A stretch of DNA of 64,000 bases from Theocolax elegans. Taxonomy: Eukaryota > Arthropoda > Insecta > Hymenoptera > Cerocephalidae. This document shows positions 1-12,559 of the stretch, one piece after another (the stretch's first letter is position 1; each line of letters begins with the position of its first letter). The notes beneath the pieces are model-generated. The model did no database searches, was not told the origin of the DNA, and worked only from the letters and a program-made list of their open reading frames with translations. The position numbers and the translations under genes are program-made. Location: positions 21,666,759 through 21,730,758 of the forward strand of contig CM047428.1 in the NCBI GenBank assembly GCA_026168455.1. The letters run 5' to 3'.

Positions 1-345
1 GGTATATACAATATATACATTTTAACGTCGGTGTATACGCAACATATATACGTATGCTTCCCATTGAAAATTTTAATCCTCTCTAAAGCAACGTGAATTT
101 ATCCAGGAAAGCGCAAAAGGTAAATCTTGGTACATCGGATAGGTAAAGGTTTTGCACAATCGCGTCTTACTGGTCAAAAGCGTAACTTTGATAAAAAAAA
201 GAACGGGAATGTATATATATGTAAAATACGTACATTTCTAAAGGTTTCATCCTACTATACGAGGATTATTTTATCGAATTTTTTTAAGTACATACATGAA
301 CTGTATAAATTTTAGTTTTTGATAAAAAATTAAAAATTTTATTTT
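1..345. other. AT-rich unassigned flank
   Basis: AT-rich sequence upstream of the tandem duplication. A 62-codon open frame at 127-315 (+) has no recognisable domain and a Lys/Tyr/Ile/Phe-rich composition expected of random AT-rich DNA, so I do not call it. I see no repeat or regulatory element here. Confidence 0.6.
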
Positions 346-1094
346 CTTAGTTTCATATATATGCATATTCCATTAGGTATATAAACTCATTACAGTCCTT
401 TTACTTCTTCTTTTTTTTATAGGTGAAATGGGTATTTTTCTTACAAATCGGATTACGTCCTTTAATACTTCGGAATTATATAATTTAGTTTTCTTTTTGT
501 GTGAATAACAAGTTTTGATGTTTAATACGATAATGTTAAGTTGGTAGGAATAAGAAATTTGTAAAATATTTCTTTTTTGCTTTTGGACAATAATAGCGTT
601 GATAATTAATGCCCAAAAAATCACTATTAAATTTTAATAGAAATTATATAATTAATTTAATATTTCAATCGTGTAATATTAATTATAAGTATAAGTAAAT
701 ATGCAATGTACAACAATTGGTTCTATACCTAACCTCAAAATAATGGATTTTCAGTGGGTGTTTCTCTAGTATTATGTCGGTGATAAATTATTCCTTTAAA
801 CACGAATCCTAGCTAATCAATTTCATAATTAATTATCGAATTGAATTTGGGACTTAAAGATGAAAATCATGATCACAAACAAAACCTTAATTCTCTTCTT
901 TGTTCAAATTTTAATGAATAAATCTGCAATTATTGTGTAATAGCTGGTGTCACCTAACCTCAAAATACTCAAATTTTCATTATGGAATACGAATAAATTA
1001 ATATTTTATAACTCTTTTAATATTTTACTACTAATTTTAATACTTAATTAAGGCTACTTTTGATGAAAATCATAATTAATTTAAATTTTAATTA
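346..1094. repeat. 749 bp tandem duplication, copy A
   Basis: The segment starting CTTAGTTTCATATATATGC is repeated immediately downstream at an offset of exactly 749 bases, and I saw no mismatch by eye. It contains two reverse-orientation copies of the window's dispersed motif (ACCTCAAAAT near 734 and CACCTAACCTCAAAAT near 950). An 83-codon open frame on the minus strand (373-624) is duplicated with it, but its composition is that of AT-rich noncoding DNA. The lack of divergence means either a very recent tandem duplication or a duplicated assembly path. Confidence 0.93.
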
Positions 1095-1845
1095 CTTAGT
1101 TTCATATATATGCATATTCCATTAGGTATATAAACTCATTACAGTCCTTTTACTTCTTCTTTTTTTTATAGGTGAAATGGGTATTTTTCTTACAAATCGG
1201 ATTACGTCCTTTAATACTTCGGAATTATATAATTTAGTTTTCTTTTTGTGTGAATAACAAGTTTTGATGTTTAATACGATAATGTTAAGTTGGTAGGAAT
1301 AAGAAATTTGTAAAATATTTCTTTTTTGCTTTTGGACAATAATAGCGTTGATAATTAATGCCCAAAAAATCACTATTAAATTTTAATAGAAATTATATAA
1401 TTAATTTAATATTTCAATCGTGTAATATTAATTATAAGTATAAGTAAATATGCAATGTACAACAATTGGTTCTATACCTAACCTCAAAATAATGGATTTT
1501 CAGTGGGTGTTTCTCTAGTATTATGTCGGTGATAAATTATTCCTTTAAACACGAATCCTAGCTAATCAATTTCATAATTAATTATCGAATTGAATTTGGG
1601 ACTTAAAGATGAAAATCATGATCACAAACAAAACCTTAATTCTCTTCTTTGTTCAAATTTTAATGAATAAATCTGCAATTATTGTGTAATAGCTGGTGTC
1701 ACCTAACCTCAAAATACTCAAATTTTCATTATGGAATACGAATAAATTAATATTTTATAACTCTTTTAATATTTTACTACTAATTTTAATACTTAATTAA
1801 GGCTACTTTTGATGAAAATCATAATTAATTTAAATTTTAATTACT
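1095..1845. repeat. 749 bp tandem duplication, copy B
   Basis: This is the second head-to-tail copy of the segment at 346-1094. Identity runs to 1845, two bases beyond one unit (shared CT), so the junction has 2 bp of microhomology. After 1845 the sequence diverges into unique AT-rich DNA. Confidence 0.93.
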
Positions 1846-2825
1846 ATATATAAATATTTATGTATATACATCAACGTGACCGACTCACTTTTAAACTATT
1901 CCAATCATAACCAATAAAATCTGATTCGAAAAAAAAAATTGTATACACCAGATCTGTTTGTAAGTATAAATTTATCGATTTATCCGGGATAAATCGGATG
2001 ATATTTTTTTTCTGCTATATACCGACCGTAATAAATTATTGTGAGTCGCGCTAATGTTATGCGTATATATAATTAATTAAATTATATTAAAAGATCGTGC
2101 ATGGCCTTATCTTGTAAGCGATTTGTCATATTTAAGTGAACGTTATACATCGGATTGCGATTAATTGTAAGTTGATGGTTACGCAATTGTTTATAATTAA
2201 TGTGAAATAAATGTTAAAAATAAATAGAAATTCGAATTTCCCAAGCTTGATTTTTTGGATTTTTATTTTAATCGATATTATTTTTATAGCAATACAAGGA
2301 GAATACTGCTTTTTGGTGTGGGTATTACATTATGTTATACGGATATATATCTATGTGAATTTGTGATCTTTCATGATTTTTTAGTTGAATAACCAATAAA
2401 TAATGATAGTTAATTCCAATTTTATAGAGTAGTAGTGGATTAACTCGGTCCTTATTATTCAACCAAAAATCATTTTTTTAATACGATCCATAAATTTTGA
2501 GAGCGAATTATTTCAATAATCGATTGTGGATCAAACGCGTCGCCATATTGAACCATCATGGGTACAAAAAATTTTATCAAAAATTGATAGATAACTATTG
2601 GTTTACAAGAATATACTTATTTATTAGCAGGATAACCGTTCAATAGATTTATTTATGGAATTTATGCGATTGTTATACAACAAATCCGATTTTCTATTAT
2701 CAAGGTATATAGCGCACCAAACCGTCTTGATTACCAAAGGAATTCCATAATTTTATCAATATGTTTTATAAATTTTCTTACTAATATGTAAATAAAATTT
2801 CAAACATTGAAAATCTTGATTTTAC
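1846..2825. other. AT-rich spacer, nothing identified
   Basis: Unique AT-rich sequence with homopolymer runs of A and T. I see no gene, clear repeat or structured element. Confidence 0.55.
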
Positions 2826-2829
2826 GTAT

Positions 2830-3120
2830 TCGTACGTCGGTAAAGCAGTACACGTATAATTAAGTGGTAGAAGAGCACGTGACAGATAACAATTTTTTCA
2901 AATGAATTCTCCACCCGAAAATTGAAATTCTGACAGAATTAACGAATCTAAAAATTTGATTTTTCGTACACGTCGGTAAAACAGTCCGCTCAAAACTGTC
3001 TAAATTAAAAGTATTTTCAAACATTTCCACCCGAAAATAAAAAATCCGACCAATTATCATCAGCGAATGAAACTATATGACTTTTCGTGCACGTCGGTAA
3101 AACAGTTCAGGATAAAAGAA
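2830..3120. repeat. Diverged three-unit tandem repeat (CGTCGGTAAA units)
   Basis: Three units of about 125-135 bp share a core near 2833, 2968 and 3091 reading ACGTCGGTAAARCAGT. The first two also share a downstream block, TTTTCAAA followed by CCACCCGAAAAT. Divergence between units is substantial, so the array is old. The CGGTAA/TTACCG word recurs in the TTAA-flanked MITE family elsewhere in the window, so these units may derive from such an element, but I could not align the ends. Confidence 0.65.
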
Positions 3121-3317
3121 ACTAAATTGAAGGCAAAGAAATGGAACGACAATTTAAACAATTTTCATACAAAATCGTTGTAAAAATGTTAAATTCAGAC
3201 AGGCGGACGTGACGTGCAGTCGTATAGATGCACAAAACAAAGGTACACAAGTTATAAGCGAGACGTCGAGGAAAAAGAAAGTATGTAATACCTATTGCGG
3301 AGAAAGGAAACAGAATG

Positions 3318-3445
3318 ACCCAAGATAGATAGATACACACTTACACATCCACACACACACACACATTATATAAATACTCACACGCACATTCACACATGTC
3401 AATATAACTGCACGTACACAGTGTGTAGTACACACACACACGGAG
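3318..3445. repeat. CA-rich low-complexity tract
   Basis: Runs of (CA)n and imperfect CACACTT/CACGCACA words, including (CA) near 3348-3364, with a short GTGTGTAGTACACACACA palindrome near 3420-3438. It is simple sequence with no sign of a gene. Confidence 0.85.
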
Positions 3446-4655
3446 TAAAACGAATAGAAGAAAGGGAATGATCGTTGGATTTACGATCGAGATCTATCGT
3501 GTATATATATGTGTGTGCAGTGTATGTGGTACTCGACGATGCGTAACTAACAATAAGACCGACGCATTCCACGGTGTACGTATAATCAAGGATGCCGATA
3601 AATCGAATCTCGTTTGTATATTAAGATTAACCGTACATACGAATGATCCAATTAGAAATTTTTCTTTTGCTTATCATTGTTGTGTGTACCTGACTATGAT
3701 TTTGTATTCTATGACTTTGCGGGTGCTTTTTTGATTGATGATTGTGCGACGTGGTATCGATCGATGTATTGATTTTTTTTTTGTTTTTTTTTTTTAGAAA
3801 ATTGATCTATTAATGGATTAGTTGAGAATGGGAGATCACATGGTATTGTTATGGGTGGATGAACTTATACAGATTTTTTTTTAATCTTGGTAAGATTTTT
3901 AGAGGGCTTTAAATGGTCGGAGAGTTTTGTTGGGAGCTTCAAGGGAAGATGATACCTTTAAGTCCAACATTGTTAAATTTATTATTCTTCATAATTTTAA
4001 GGGAAATATATATTATATATTTTATTTAACTTTATGTTCTAAAAAAAGACAATAAATTTCTATTCGAGTTCTGCGCACAGAATTTTAATGAATTTTGTAT
4101 CGGCCTGAACTGATAATTTATTAATAAAAAAAATAAATAAAATTTAAGAATATTATTCTCCGTATACTTATTGAATTATATAATTTAATTGACCAACTTA
4201 ACTTATAAATGCGTTAAATGCGTATATGTAATTAAAATGTTTATGTACATAAATGAAGATATATCAATGTTTTATCCAATATCCAATATAATATATAAAG
4301 TCTCTTTTTAAATGTGTTGTGCATATATTCAAGAAATAGTGTACAACATTTCAAATTGATATGTTAAAACCTGTTGTGCAAACTTACAAAAGGATATTTA
4401 ATATTAAAGTAATAAATAATAAGTAAATCAGCTGTAAAATAATCTTTATAATTATTTCCAAATGAATCAAAATTTTCTCACACACACACACACGCGCGTC
4501 CACATTTTATATGTACCTGTGTGTGTGTCTGCGTAAAATAAAAAAATTAACAATGTAATAATTTAAAAAAATACATAACTTTAAACATTTTTTAAATTAG
4601 ATAAATAAGTTTGTAAATTGAATTATAAAGCTATACAAATGAAAAAAAAATGTAA
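3446..4655. other. AT-rich spacer with one CA/GT microsatellite pair
   Basis: Mostly unique AT-rich DNA. A (CA)n tract at about 4480-4500 is followed by (GT)n at about 4517-4528, an inverted pair that could form a hairpin. An open frame at 3468-3734 has no recognisable domain. Nothing else is supported. Confidence 0.5.
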
Positions 4656-4659
4656 TTTA

Positions 4660-5470
4660 TCCACCAATTTTGGAAAAACTGAGTACCTTCTTCCCTTAAG
4701 AAGTAATTTTTTTACATTAATTTTTAGAAGTGTTTTGGAACTTCTTAGAGTTTGTAGGGCTTGTTTTGGAATTTTGATGTATTTTTTTATCTTATTTAAA
4801 ATGATTTAGAGTTATTTGAAATATTGTATTGGAACTTACGTGAATATTTAAGAGATTTTAAAACGTTTTAAAAAAACTCTAGGGTTGTTACAAATATAAC
4901 TAAAACTTTTAGAACTATTGTTAGAAAATTTTTAACTGTTTCTAGAAATCTTTTCAGAATTTATTACAGCTTTTGGAGATTCTTTTGAACTGTTGATACT
5001 AAAATTTAACAGTTTTATCGACATTTTTGGAATAGCTTTTCTATAGTTAAATTCATATATTGTTAGGAACAACATATAAAATTCTTACAAATTTTTTGAA
5101 TCTTTTAAGTTCTTTTATAACCTCGATAGAAATTTTTGTAAACTATTTAAAATTTTAATATTTCCTTTAAATGCAAGTTAAGATGTAGCATATATATTTA
5201 TTAGAGTTAAAAAAGTTATTATAGGCTCAGTAAATGTGAAATTTTTAAAAGCACATTTAAGCTTACAAAACATTTTGAGTTTCAACAAAGACTTTTTATA
5301 AAGTATCATAGAAATTAAAAATTGAAATTAAAAACAAAATTGTTTTACATTTAACTAACGCTATATCAGATTTTTTTTAAGTTTCAGATAATTTAGAGCT
5401 TTATACTACAAAGTTTTTAATATACATTAGAATCTTTTAGAGCTATATACTAGAAAGCTCAAAAAAAAGT
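4660..5470. repeat. Highly diverged short tandem array (TTTTAGAACT-like)
   Basis: Variants of a short unit resembling TTTTAGAACTNTTTTTAGAA recur throughout: TTTTAGAAGTGTTTTGGAAC, TTAGAGTTATTTGAAAT, TTTTAGAACTATTGTTAGAA, TTTTGGAGATTCTTTTGAAC, and TTTAGAGCTTTATACTA / TTTTAGAGCTATATACTA near 5393-5450. Spacing is irregular, roughly 20-45 bp. It looks like a decayed minisatellite. Confidence 0.55.
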
Positions 5471-6060
5471 TTTTTTTAATCTATTCCTTACCAAATATCT
5501 TCACACGTTTCGCGCCGTTTTAACAAACATTTAAAATTTCACTTATTGTTTGCCCGAGCTTTTTAAGCTTATTCCGTCGAGTACGAGTGATATATGTAAA
5601 ATAAATCTCGTTCGGACAACTCAAGGTAATGATGTTTCCCATGACTGCAGTTGTTATATAGAAATTATTACATTCATATACCGTGATTTACAACCCAGTG
5701 GCTTTTTTTTTACGACTCTTATATTTTAGATCGACGTGCACACACGCACACCACATTATAACACTAACGTCGCTTTTCGACATTTATGAATTGGAATTCA
5801 ATCGTAATTTACGATTTCGTTTATTCACCGTTAATAATATCACTTGCGCGCATCAAAGTGCCATCCAAGGTTCTTTTCGATTATTAAACAATGAATCTCA
5901 TCTATACTTGATTATATAATTTTCGAGGGTATATTATATGCTTCTCTTTCTCTAGTTTCCTTATATATATATTGTTCGCATTGATTTAACGACCCGTGTA
6001 TCACAATTTTACGATCGCATTGAGGTTGTGTCTACACGAACGCGATTGGATTATTCATAA
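5471..6060. other. Unassigned, slightly lower AT
   Basis: This contains CGCGCCG, GTCGAGTACGAGTG and similar CpG-containing words between 5510 and 5620, then ordinary AT-rich DNA. A 78-codon frame at 5683-5919 shows no domain. No feature is supported. Confidence 0.45.
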
Positions 6061-6304
6061 TAATGATGATGATAATAATAAAAATAGTAATTAATTGAAT
6101 GATAACAAAAGTAATAATGGATTAAATAATAATAACAATTATAATAGTAATTAATAAATTGAATAATGATAAAAATTAATTAAAAAATAATATAACAATA
6201 ATAAAAACATAATAAAAATTTAATAATTCTTTATTCTTTATTCTTTATTCTTTATTCTTTATTTAACCCATTAAGAATTACAGATTTATTACATCTGCAT
6301 AATA

Positions 6305-6339
<35 letters not shown>

Positions 6340-6340
6340 T
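6061..6340. repeat. AAT-rich low-complexity block with ATTCTTT minisatellite
   Basis: A long stretch of imperfect AAT/ATAATA repeats includes a clean 7 bp minisatellite, ATTCTTT repeated about five times at 6226-6262, and a pure (AAT)n tract at about 6305-6337. The translated poly-Tyr/poly-Leu frame across it on the minus strand is a by-product of the triplet repeat. Confidence 0.85.
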
Positions 6341-6469
6341 GATTAAAAAATAATAACAATAACGAATCGAGTCTAATACACGGGCAATTTCCGGAGAATA
6401 AAAAGGGCATTTTATGATCGAGAAACGTTAAAGTTTCTATCATTAAATCGTCAGGATCGAAGGTAATAC

Positions 6470-6960
6470 CCACAAACTGTCAAGCGGGCATTTACGATAT
6501 ACCCAATAGGTTCATTCGAAAGCGCCCAACCACCAATTACCAATCGATCAATCACGGCTAACCGCGCGACGAAGAGGAAAAAATCACGATCGATGTATAT
6601 ATACATATATACTTCAAATTTCTATTCGAACAACTCAATTTATACAACAAACACGCATATACATATATATAGACATTTTGGTTTAAACGGTGTGCGATTA
6701 TCACTCTCTTTTTCTAGTAGACGAGGAGAAAAAAAATGTAATAGTCATTTGCACGCGAAGTGTTATTCGCTTAGTGTAAATACAAAAGGGAAAATGAAGC
6801 CGTTAAGTGTGATCGCAGCGAAATCGATCGTGATCTATATATGCACGCGTGAGTGGAGACCGCTTAACTCTCCTCGAATTGTGATTTTGCACGCGAATTG
6901 TACTGTGTGTGTGTGTGTAATTGTAATCGGGAAAATTGCGTTTTGGTGAGAAGTTTTCTT
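6470..6960. other. Lower-AT island, function unknown
   Basis: Base composition is more balanced than in the flanks, with several CpG-containing words (AACCGCGCGACGAAGAGG near 6561, GCACGCGTGAGTGGAGACCG near 6842) and a (GT)n tract at 6903-6918. A 118-codon frame at 6593-6949 starts in an ATAYATAY microsatellite and has no recognisable domain. This could be a conserved noncoding element or an unrecognised noncoding exon. I cannot tell which. Confidence 0.35.
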
Positions 6961-7885
6961 TTGGATTTTAGGTTATGTTTCGAGATGACTGTATCTCTGT
7001 GCGTGGAAACATTGTAATTTTTTTTAGAGTATTTTGAAAGAAAATAAATTTCTTTTTTTTTGATAATAAACTTGTGATTTTATGGATTTTAAATGACGAA
7101 AGAAGGTGATTTGATGAAAAATAATAATTTAATAGGTTATGTGAAAGAAAGATAAGTGGTTTAAAAAGTAACCTTAAAATTGAATTTACGGGATTGAATT
7201 GTTGTTAACTTTATACATTGTCGAAAATTGAGTGATTTGTTGAATAAAAATTGTGGGAGGATAAATCATGTGTAGACATTTTTAGTCTATTTCTTGAAAA
7301 GTATTCTAGCAGTTTTCTTTATACTTGTTATTTAACAATTTTAAAGAACTGTAACGACCAACCTAAGAAATTGATAATTTATAACCGATGGGCTCGAAGG
7401 TAATTTATCTATTTTAAAAAAAGTAGGATATCAAAAGCGAACACAGCTATTGTTCTAATACCATGGATTGGTTTAATAAAAATTGTTTTTGGATATACAA
7501 AAAAATATCCAATAATTTCTATGATTCTATATATTTACAATGCGATGTTTTTTAAATATTAAAGAATAATTAATTTAATTTAAAAAATAAACTAATTTAA
7601 TTCAATAGTAAACAGTTATTGGTTAGTAACGTAACATTATTTTCTGAAAGAATTATGGCCGATTTGATGTTTTTTATATGAATATTTCAATACAAAAAAT
7701 GTTATCACCTATTAAGCTAGATTTTACTTATATTGAAAATAGTTTTTATGATAAATATAATTAATCTAAAGTTTCTGGTCAAAAATGCCCAATAAGTCAA
7801 TAGATTTTGCCCAAAAAATAGTTTGACCTAACCTCACATTTTTTTCAATTTCTTTTTAATAATTTAAGTATAAAGTAAGGTAAAG
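6961..7885. other. AT-rich spacer
   Basis: AT-rich sequence with isolated dispersed motif hits (GACCTAACCTCACATT near 7814). I see no structured feature. Confidence 0.5.
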
Positions 7886-7889
7886 TAAA

Positions 7890-8215
7890 GTTTTTGAGGT
7901 TAGACTAAACCACTTATTAGCCATTAATTACCACCACTTATTGTCCACAAAAAGTACTTTGTGAATCTTTTTCAATTTCTATCAATAATTATTTTTGTTT
8001 TAACATCCCTCGTGTAAATTAATCAATTTGAGGTTAAACAAAACCATATTTATTCTCCGTTAATTACCAACATTAATTTGCCATTCCTTGGCCAAAACAA
8101 TACTTTGTATAAATACAAATTAAATCTCACGATAAATATTTTATTAACATACCCATAGTGTAAATAAACCACTTTGAGGTTAGACGAAACCACTTATTGA
8201 CCATTTTTCGTTGAG
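7890..8215 (+). repeat. Diverged tandem repeat carrying GAGGTTAGAC
   Basis: Three units of about 132-147 bp begin near 7894, 8026 and 8173, with cores TTTTTGAGGTTAGACTAAAC, ATTTGAGGTTAAACAAAAC and CTTTGAGGTTAGACGAAAC. Each core is followed by CAT/CACTTATT..CC. Between cores, blocks with TACTTTGTG or TACTTTGTAT and GTGTAAAT also align. The array is old and degraded. Confidence 0.65.
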
Positions 8216-8354
8216 GAAAAAAAAAATAATTCATAAACGCATTGTTTTCCACTAGGAACAACGTTAACATCTTTAAATTCCTCCGTGTACATAAATTATT
8301 TTATCACTTTACACATTTTTCAAATTGTTCAATACACATGCACAATAGAAAGAT

Positions 8355-8355
<1 letters not shown>

Positions 8356-8385
<30 letters not shown>
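8356..8385. repeat. (TA)n microsatellite
   Basis: An uninterrupted TA tract of roughly 14 units lies between CGA and GATAATC. The small reading frame across it is repeat-derived. Confidence 0.95.
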
Positions 8386-8829
8386 GATAATCTCGGAATA
8401 CATTTGAAATGTCAATTGCATTGATATCTCTCGGTGACACGAGGTATACACATTGCGAACAAACCTAGATACAAAAACACATCATCCTTTAAAAGCAAAA
8501 AGAATGGGAAAAAAATGTAATTCCATTAAAAGATTGTGGATAGGACACCTGCGTCTGATCAATATACATTATACACATACACACACATGTATATATGCAT
8601 ATAACACGACATTTATGGCTTACGATACCAAAGTAATTATATGAGCTCCCTTTCTGTGTGTATTCGTATTGTAAGATCGTTGGTATTTTTCTTTATTACA
8701 TACCACGTCGATGATAATGTTACTCTCTCGTCTAGTCGAGAGATCAATGAAAAAGTTGTCGGTCATTTTAAATTCTTTAATGGTGTGTGTGTTTTTTTTT
8801 CTTATGAACAACATACCCTGATGAACAGG

Positions 8830-9440
8830 GTAAGATTTAGATCGATTAATAATTGCATTGAATTAAAATGATTTAATTTAAAGGTAATAAGTATTGAATT
8901 GTATCGAAGGAAGAATAATGGTTTAAATTATTACAGTCGAAGTAAAAATGTAATTGTAACTATAAATAAGATTTAGATTTATTAATAATTGCATTGAATT
9001 AAGATGATTTAATGTAAATGTAATAGTATTGAATTGAATTATTGAACGAAGAAAAGAAAAAAATATATTTAGATTCAAAAAAAAGTTTTCATTTATTTGA
9101 ATTAGGTAAATATTTAATAATAATTGTTAATAATTTAATTAATAATTGGTTAGTTAATAATTGTATTGAATTAAAAGGGATTAATTAATAGGTAATAGTA
9201 CAGCTTTGATACTAAATGAAATTAATGGTAATAGTATTGAATTGAATTACATATATATAATATGATTGACTTAAATTAAAAAGAAATCAAAAGGAATCTC
9301 AGACGTAGTGTCAAAAAAATATTCAAGTCAAATATTAATTTGTTTGTATTAGTTAATAATTACATTAAATTGAAAAAATACAATTAAAAGTAATAATATT
9401 GAATTTCATTTAATATAACTATTTATTTAATGGTACTTGT
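8830..9440 (+). repeat. Diverged tandem repeat, unit with TTAATAATTGCATTGAATTA
   Basis: Four copies of the core lie near 8845, 8981, 9153 and 9353: TTAATAATTGCATTGAATTA twice, then TTAATAATTGTATTGAATTA and TTAATAATTACATTAAATTG. Each is followed within about 40 bases by a block resembling GGTAATAGTATTGAATT. The first two copies are also preceded by AAGATTTAGAT. Spacing grows from about 135 to 200 bp, which suggests insertions in later units. Confidence 0.75.
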
Positions 9441-9479
9441 AATTAAATAGAAAATCAACTAAATTATTGCAACGTTTTA

Positions 9480-9900
9480 TTTGGTCGATAAACGCGATGA
9501 TCTGATGGTAAGATTCGCGGGAAAGTGAATAATTAATTAATTGGACATAAGGTGCGCCACTTGAAATTCGCGCATAAATACGCGGTATGAGTGGAACTCG
9601 CTCTTTTTCTGGCCGAGCACGCCTTTTTCTCTACGAGGAACCAGTCCGCAATCTCCTTGACTTGATTTTGCTGGCTCCGTCGTCACTGATGGTTCAAGTG
9701 AGATATTAAATACCGATGTGTACAATCGGAATCAGAAGGGCGGGTCGTCGGAGATGTCAGACCTGAGTTCGACTAGAACCGGGTGGTGACCGAGGATTGG
9801 ATGGGGTCGACCGTGCGTTAAGGTGAATCTCGATGGACAGAGCCAAGCGGCTAATTATTAATCACGTGTGATCAGCGAGGTAATTGTAGTCTTGTGATAT
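9480..9900. other. GC-richer island, possible conserved noncoding element or exon
   Basis: This is one of the most GC- and CpG-rich stretches in the window, sharply bounded by AT-rich DNA. Words include GGGCGGGTCGTCGG near 9738, ACCGGGTGGTGACCGAGG near 9779 and GTCGACCGTGCG near 9807. A 62-codon minus-strand frame (9537-9725) has a more balanced residue composition than other frames here but no domain I recognise and no splice-site framework I could confirm. A CACGTG E-box lies at 9863-9868. Function is unknown: cis-regulatory DNA, a noncoding exon or a decayed mobile element all fit. Confidence 0.4.
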
Positions 9901-10779
9901 AGTTTTAAATCGTAATTTCGGATGTCGGATTTGTTAATAATACCGATTTAAGAATGAACTGTAAATTTACCTTCATTATATTTATTTAAGATGACGAATA
10001 ACAAAATAAATTGTTAACATTAACTTTATTTGGTTATGATCACTTTTTTGACCGCATCAATTATTACCATAATTTAAAGATAGAATATTTCATTAGTAAA
10101 AGAGAAATTTTACAAAAATAATATAAAATTTTATATAAATTAAATTGATTGTAATACTATTGAATCGTTTTATAAACAATCAGACCTAGATAAATACTGT
10201 AAACTTATGAGGTGTATCAGCTGTTGGAGGAATGATAACCTAAAAAATTGTATTATTTTTCATATAGGGATCACAAGTGTTTTAATATTGTTTTATGTTT
10301 TCACTTTATTATATTATAATGATTCAAATTGTAATCTATTATATTTTTACCGTGTTGAATTCTTTTATAAAATTTACTGTAACCGCAGAATAAATTTATA
10401 ATACATCAGCTGTTATCTTTTTTGTAATAATTAAAATAGTTATTGTTAAAATAGTTTTTGTCGTCCTGAATTTTCTTGCATAAGTTTAATATGACGACAT
10501 AGTAAAAAAATTAAAACAAAATTTTTATCTTAATCGTTCAAATTTTGAATTAAAAAAAAATTTAAATAAAGTAAAATGTGATTTTTAAGAAAAAATTTTA
10601 AGTTATTGATCAGTTATGTCAGAAATAATAATAATTATTAAATATTAATTATATCATCACGTTAAATATTCCAAAAAAATTCTATCATTTCGATTGTATA
10701 AAAATTAAAAAAATGAATGACTAACCTCAAAATTTTTTTAACGAAAGAAAAAAAAATCATGTGTATTTGTGTGGAGACA
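9901..10779. other. AT-rich spacer
   Basis: AT-rich DNA with no clear repeat. The 64-codon frame at 10207-10401 is rich in Tyr, Phe, Cys and Ile and has no domain, so it is taken as chance. Confidence 0.5.
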
Positions 10780-11030
10780 CGCGTTCAATCAGTGGGAATC
10801 CTAACTAATTACACACCTCCCATGGGTCACACGTAAATTATACGATTAGTATCGAACGATCATCGAGAAAAAGAAGAAAGAGAAAGAAAGATATAGGATA
10901 TAAATCACCGTCGGTTAGATATTGGGTCACACATGGAGAAAACAAACGGATAAAAGAATGCAATGCTGATTTGTAAAGCAACGACCTGCTGTCGAGCAAA
11001 TTCTACATTACGTTGCTATTCTGGGTGGTA
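10780..11030. other. Lower-AT island with two GGGTCACAC sites
   Basis: The 9-mer GGGTCACAC occurs at 10824 and again at 10924 in the same orientation, 100 bases apart. GGTCA is a nuclear-receptor half-site core, so these could be receptor sites, though single half-sites are weak evidence. A purine-rich run (GAAAAAGAAGAAAGAGAAAGAAAG) sits between them near 10866. Confidence 0.35.
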
Positions 11031-12559
11031 TTTAATTGATACTAATTGTTTTTTTTTTTTTGTTTTTAAGTCATGTATATATACAATATTATAGTTTTCG
11101 TAGGATAGTCGTTGAGTATAATCTGCTTTGAGGGATTTATATCAATTGATTTTTAAAATCTTTATTTTTTTTTTGTTATTTTTGTTATTGACAGTCTACT
11201 TTTTTAATTTTAATGAAGACAATAATTGATTTTTAGTGCGTCACTTTATTCTATTCTTTTATACGTACTTTACTTTTGAATTTTTAATTTTTTCTGATTA
11301 TTAAAATTTTCAACTTTTTGGTTACCGACCGCGTGACATTCATTTAATATGATTAATAAGAATAATTTTCTTAAGGTACGAATTCCATCAGGTTATTTCA
11401 CACGCATTTTAAATTTTCTTCATGAATATTTTCTTACTTTTATATTTATATAATTTAACGATAATTGTTGGGTTACCGACAGTAATCATTTTTTACCGAC
11501 GTACTTAATTAATTTTTAATAATGATATAATTGTTTTGTATGTAAAATAGTCGGGTTTCATGATATGTCTATTTTAATTTTTAATTTATCTTTTCAAATA
11601 GAATTTTCGAGTCGATAAACAATAGATTTCTATAATTTATATCTTGCGTTCTTTTTCAAAGCGTATATTGGCTTGATTGTCCTTTATAATACCAAATAAA
11701 ACAGTCTTTACTCTATTTCAAAAATATTTATTAAGAATTTCATTTTTAACAATATCTCCCTTGATAAAGGTAGATTCCTATAGTTATAACTGACATCCCT
11801 TCATACTTACATTGAATCCTACTGATTCGTCACCCCAAAAATAGGACACTAATCAATTTACTATATATAGACCTTTAATACTAGGATTTGATAAACGAAT
11901 TTCAAACATTTTATTTGCCCCTCCATTTGCGTTTCGTGACATATGGCTGTACACAAGAACATTATAATACGTGGTAGAAATTCAATTTTCAAAAGTATGT
12001 TCTTGTTTGGAGGAAGGGTTTAGAAATTTAATTTTCTTTTCAAAGTAGGAAATCTTAGATTTTTATAAATATTTTGGAACAATTGTACATTTTGAGCTTT
12101 GTTCAAACTATGTTTGTAACGTTTATTAGGGATGTATTGGCAATTTTATTTTTTTTAAAATGTTTTAAGCAACTTTAATAAAAATTCAATGGTTTAAGTT
12201 TAGGTCAAATATATAGGCTATATTTTGTTACAAGCTTTATTAGTGTATTGTATTACAATTCGAAACATTATTTATTAAACGTTCAATTACATTTCTCAAT
12301 CGATTTCAATATTCCCTACAGTAGATCGAAGCGATAATCGAAACGTTTCTTTGGTCAAAAACTGTCAACCAATTGTCCGCATTTAACTACACTATATTAT
12401 CGCGGAAAAATATTAAAAATTTCATATTTTTCTTTCGTTGTAAAAATTTTTTCGTCGAACCGGCACTTGAAAACTCGATTCGACAAAAAGGAAAATTAAT
12501 TTTCAATAGCAGAAATACACGCGTATACGCATACATCCATCTTCTTGCGATAGTTAACG
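11031..12559. other. AT-rich spacer with ACCGAC relics
   Basis: Mainly unique AT-rich DNA. Words TTACCGACCGCG (near 11322), GTTACCGACAG (near 11471) and TTTTACCGACGTAC (near 11492) match the internal border of the TTAA-flanked MITE family described at 39424-39742. They may be degraded fragments, but no complete ends are visible. Confidence 0.4.
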
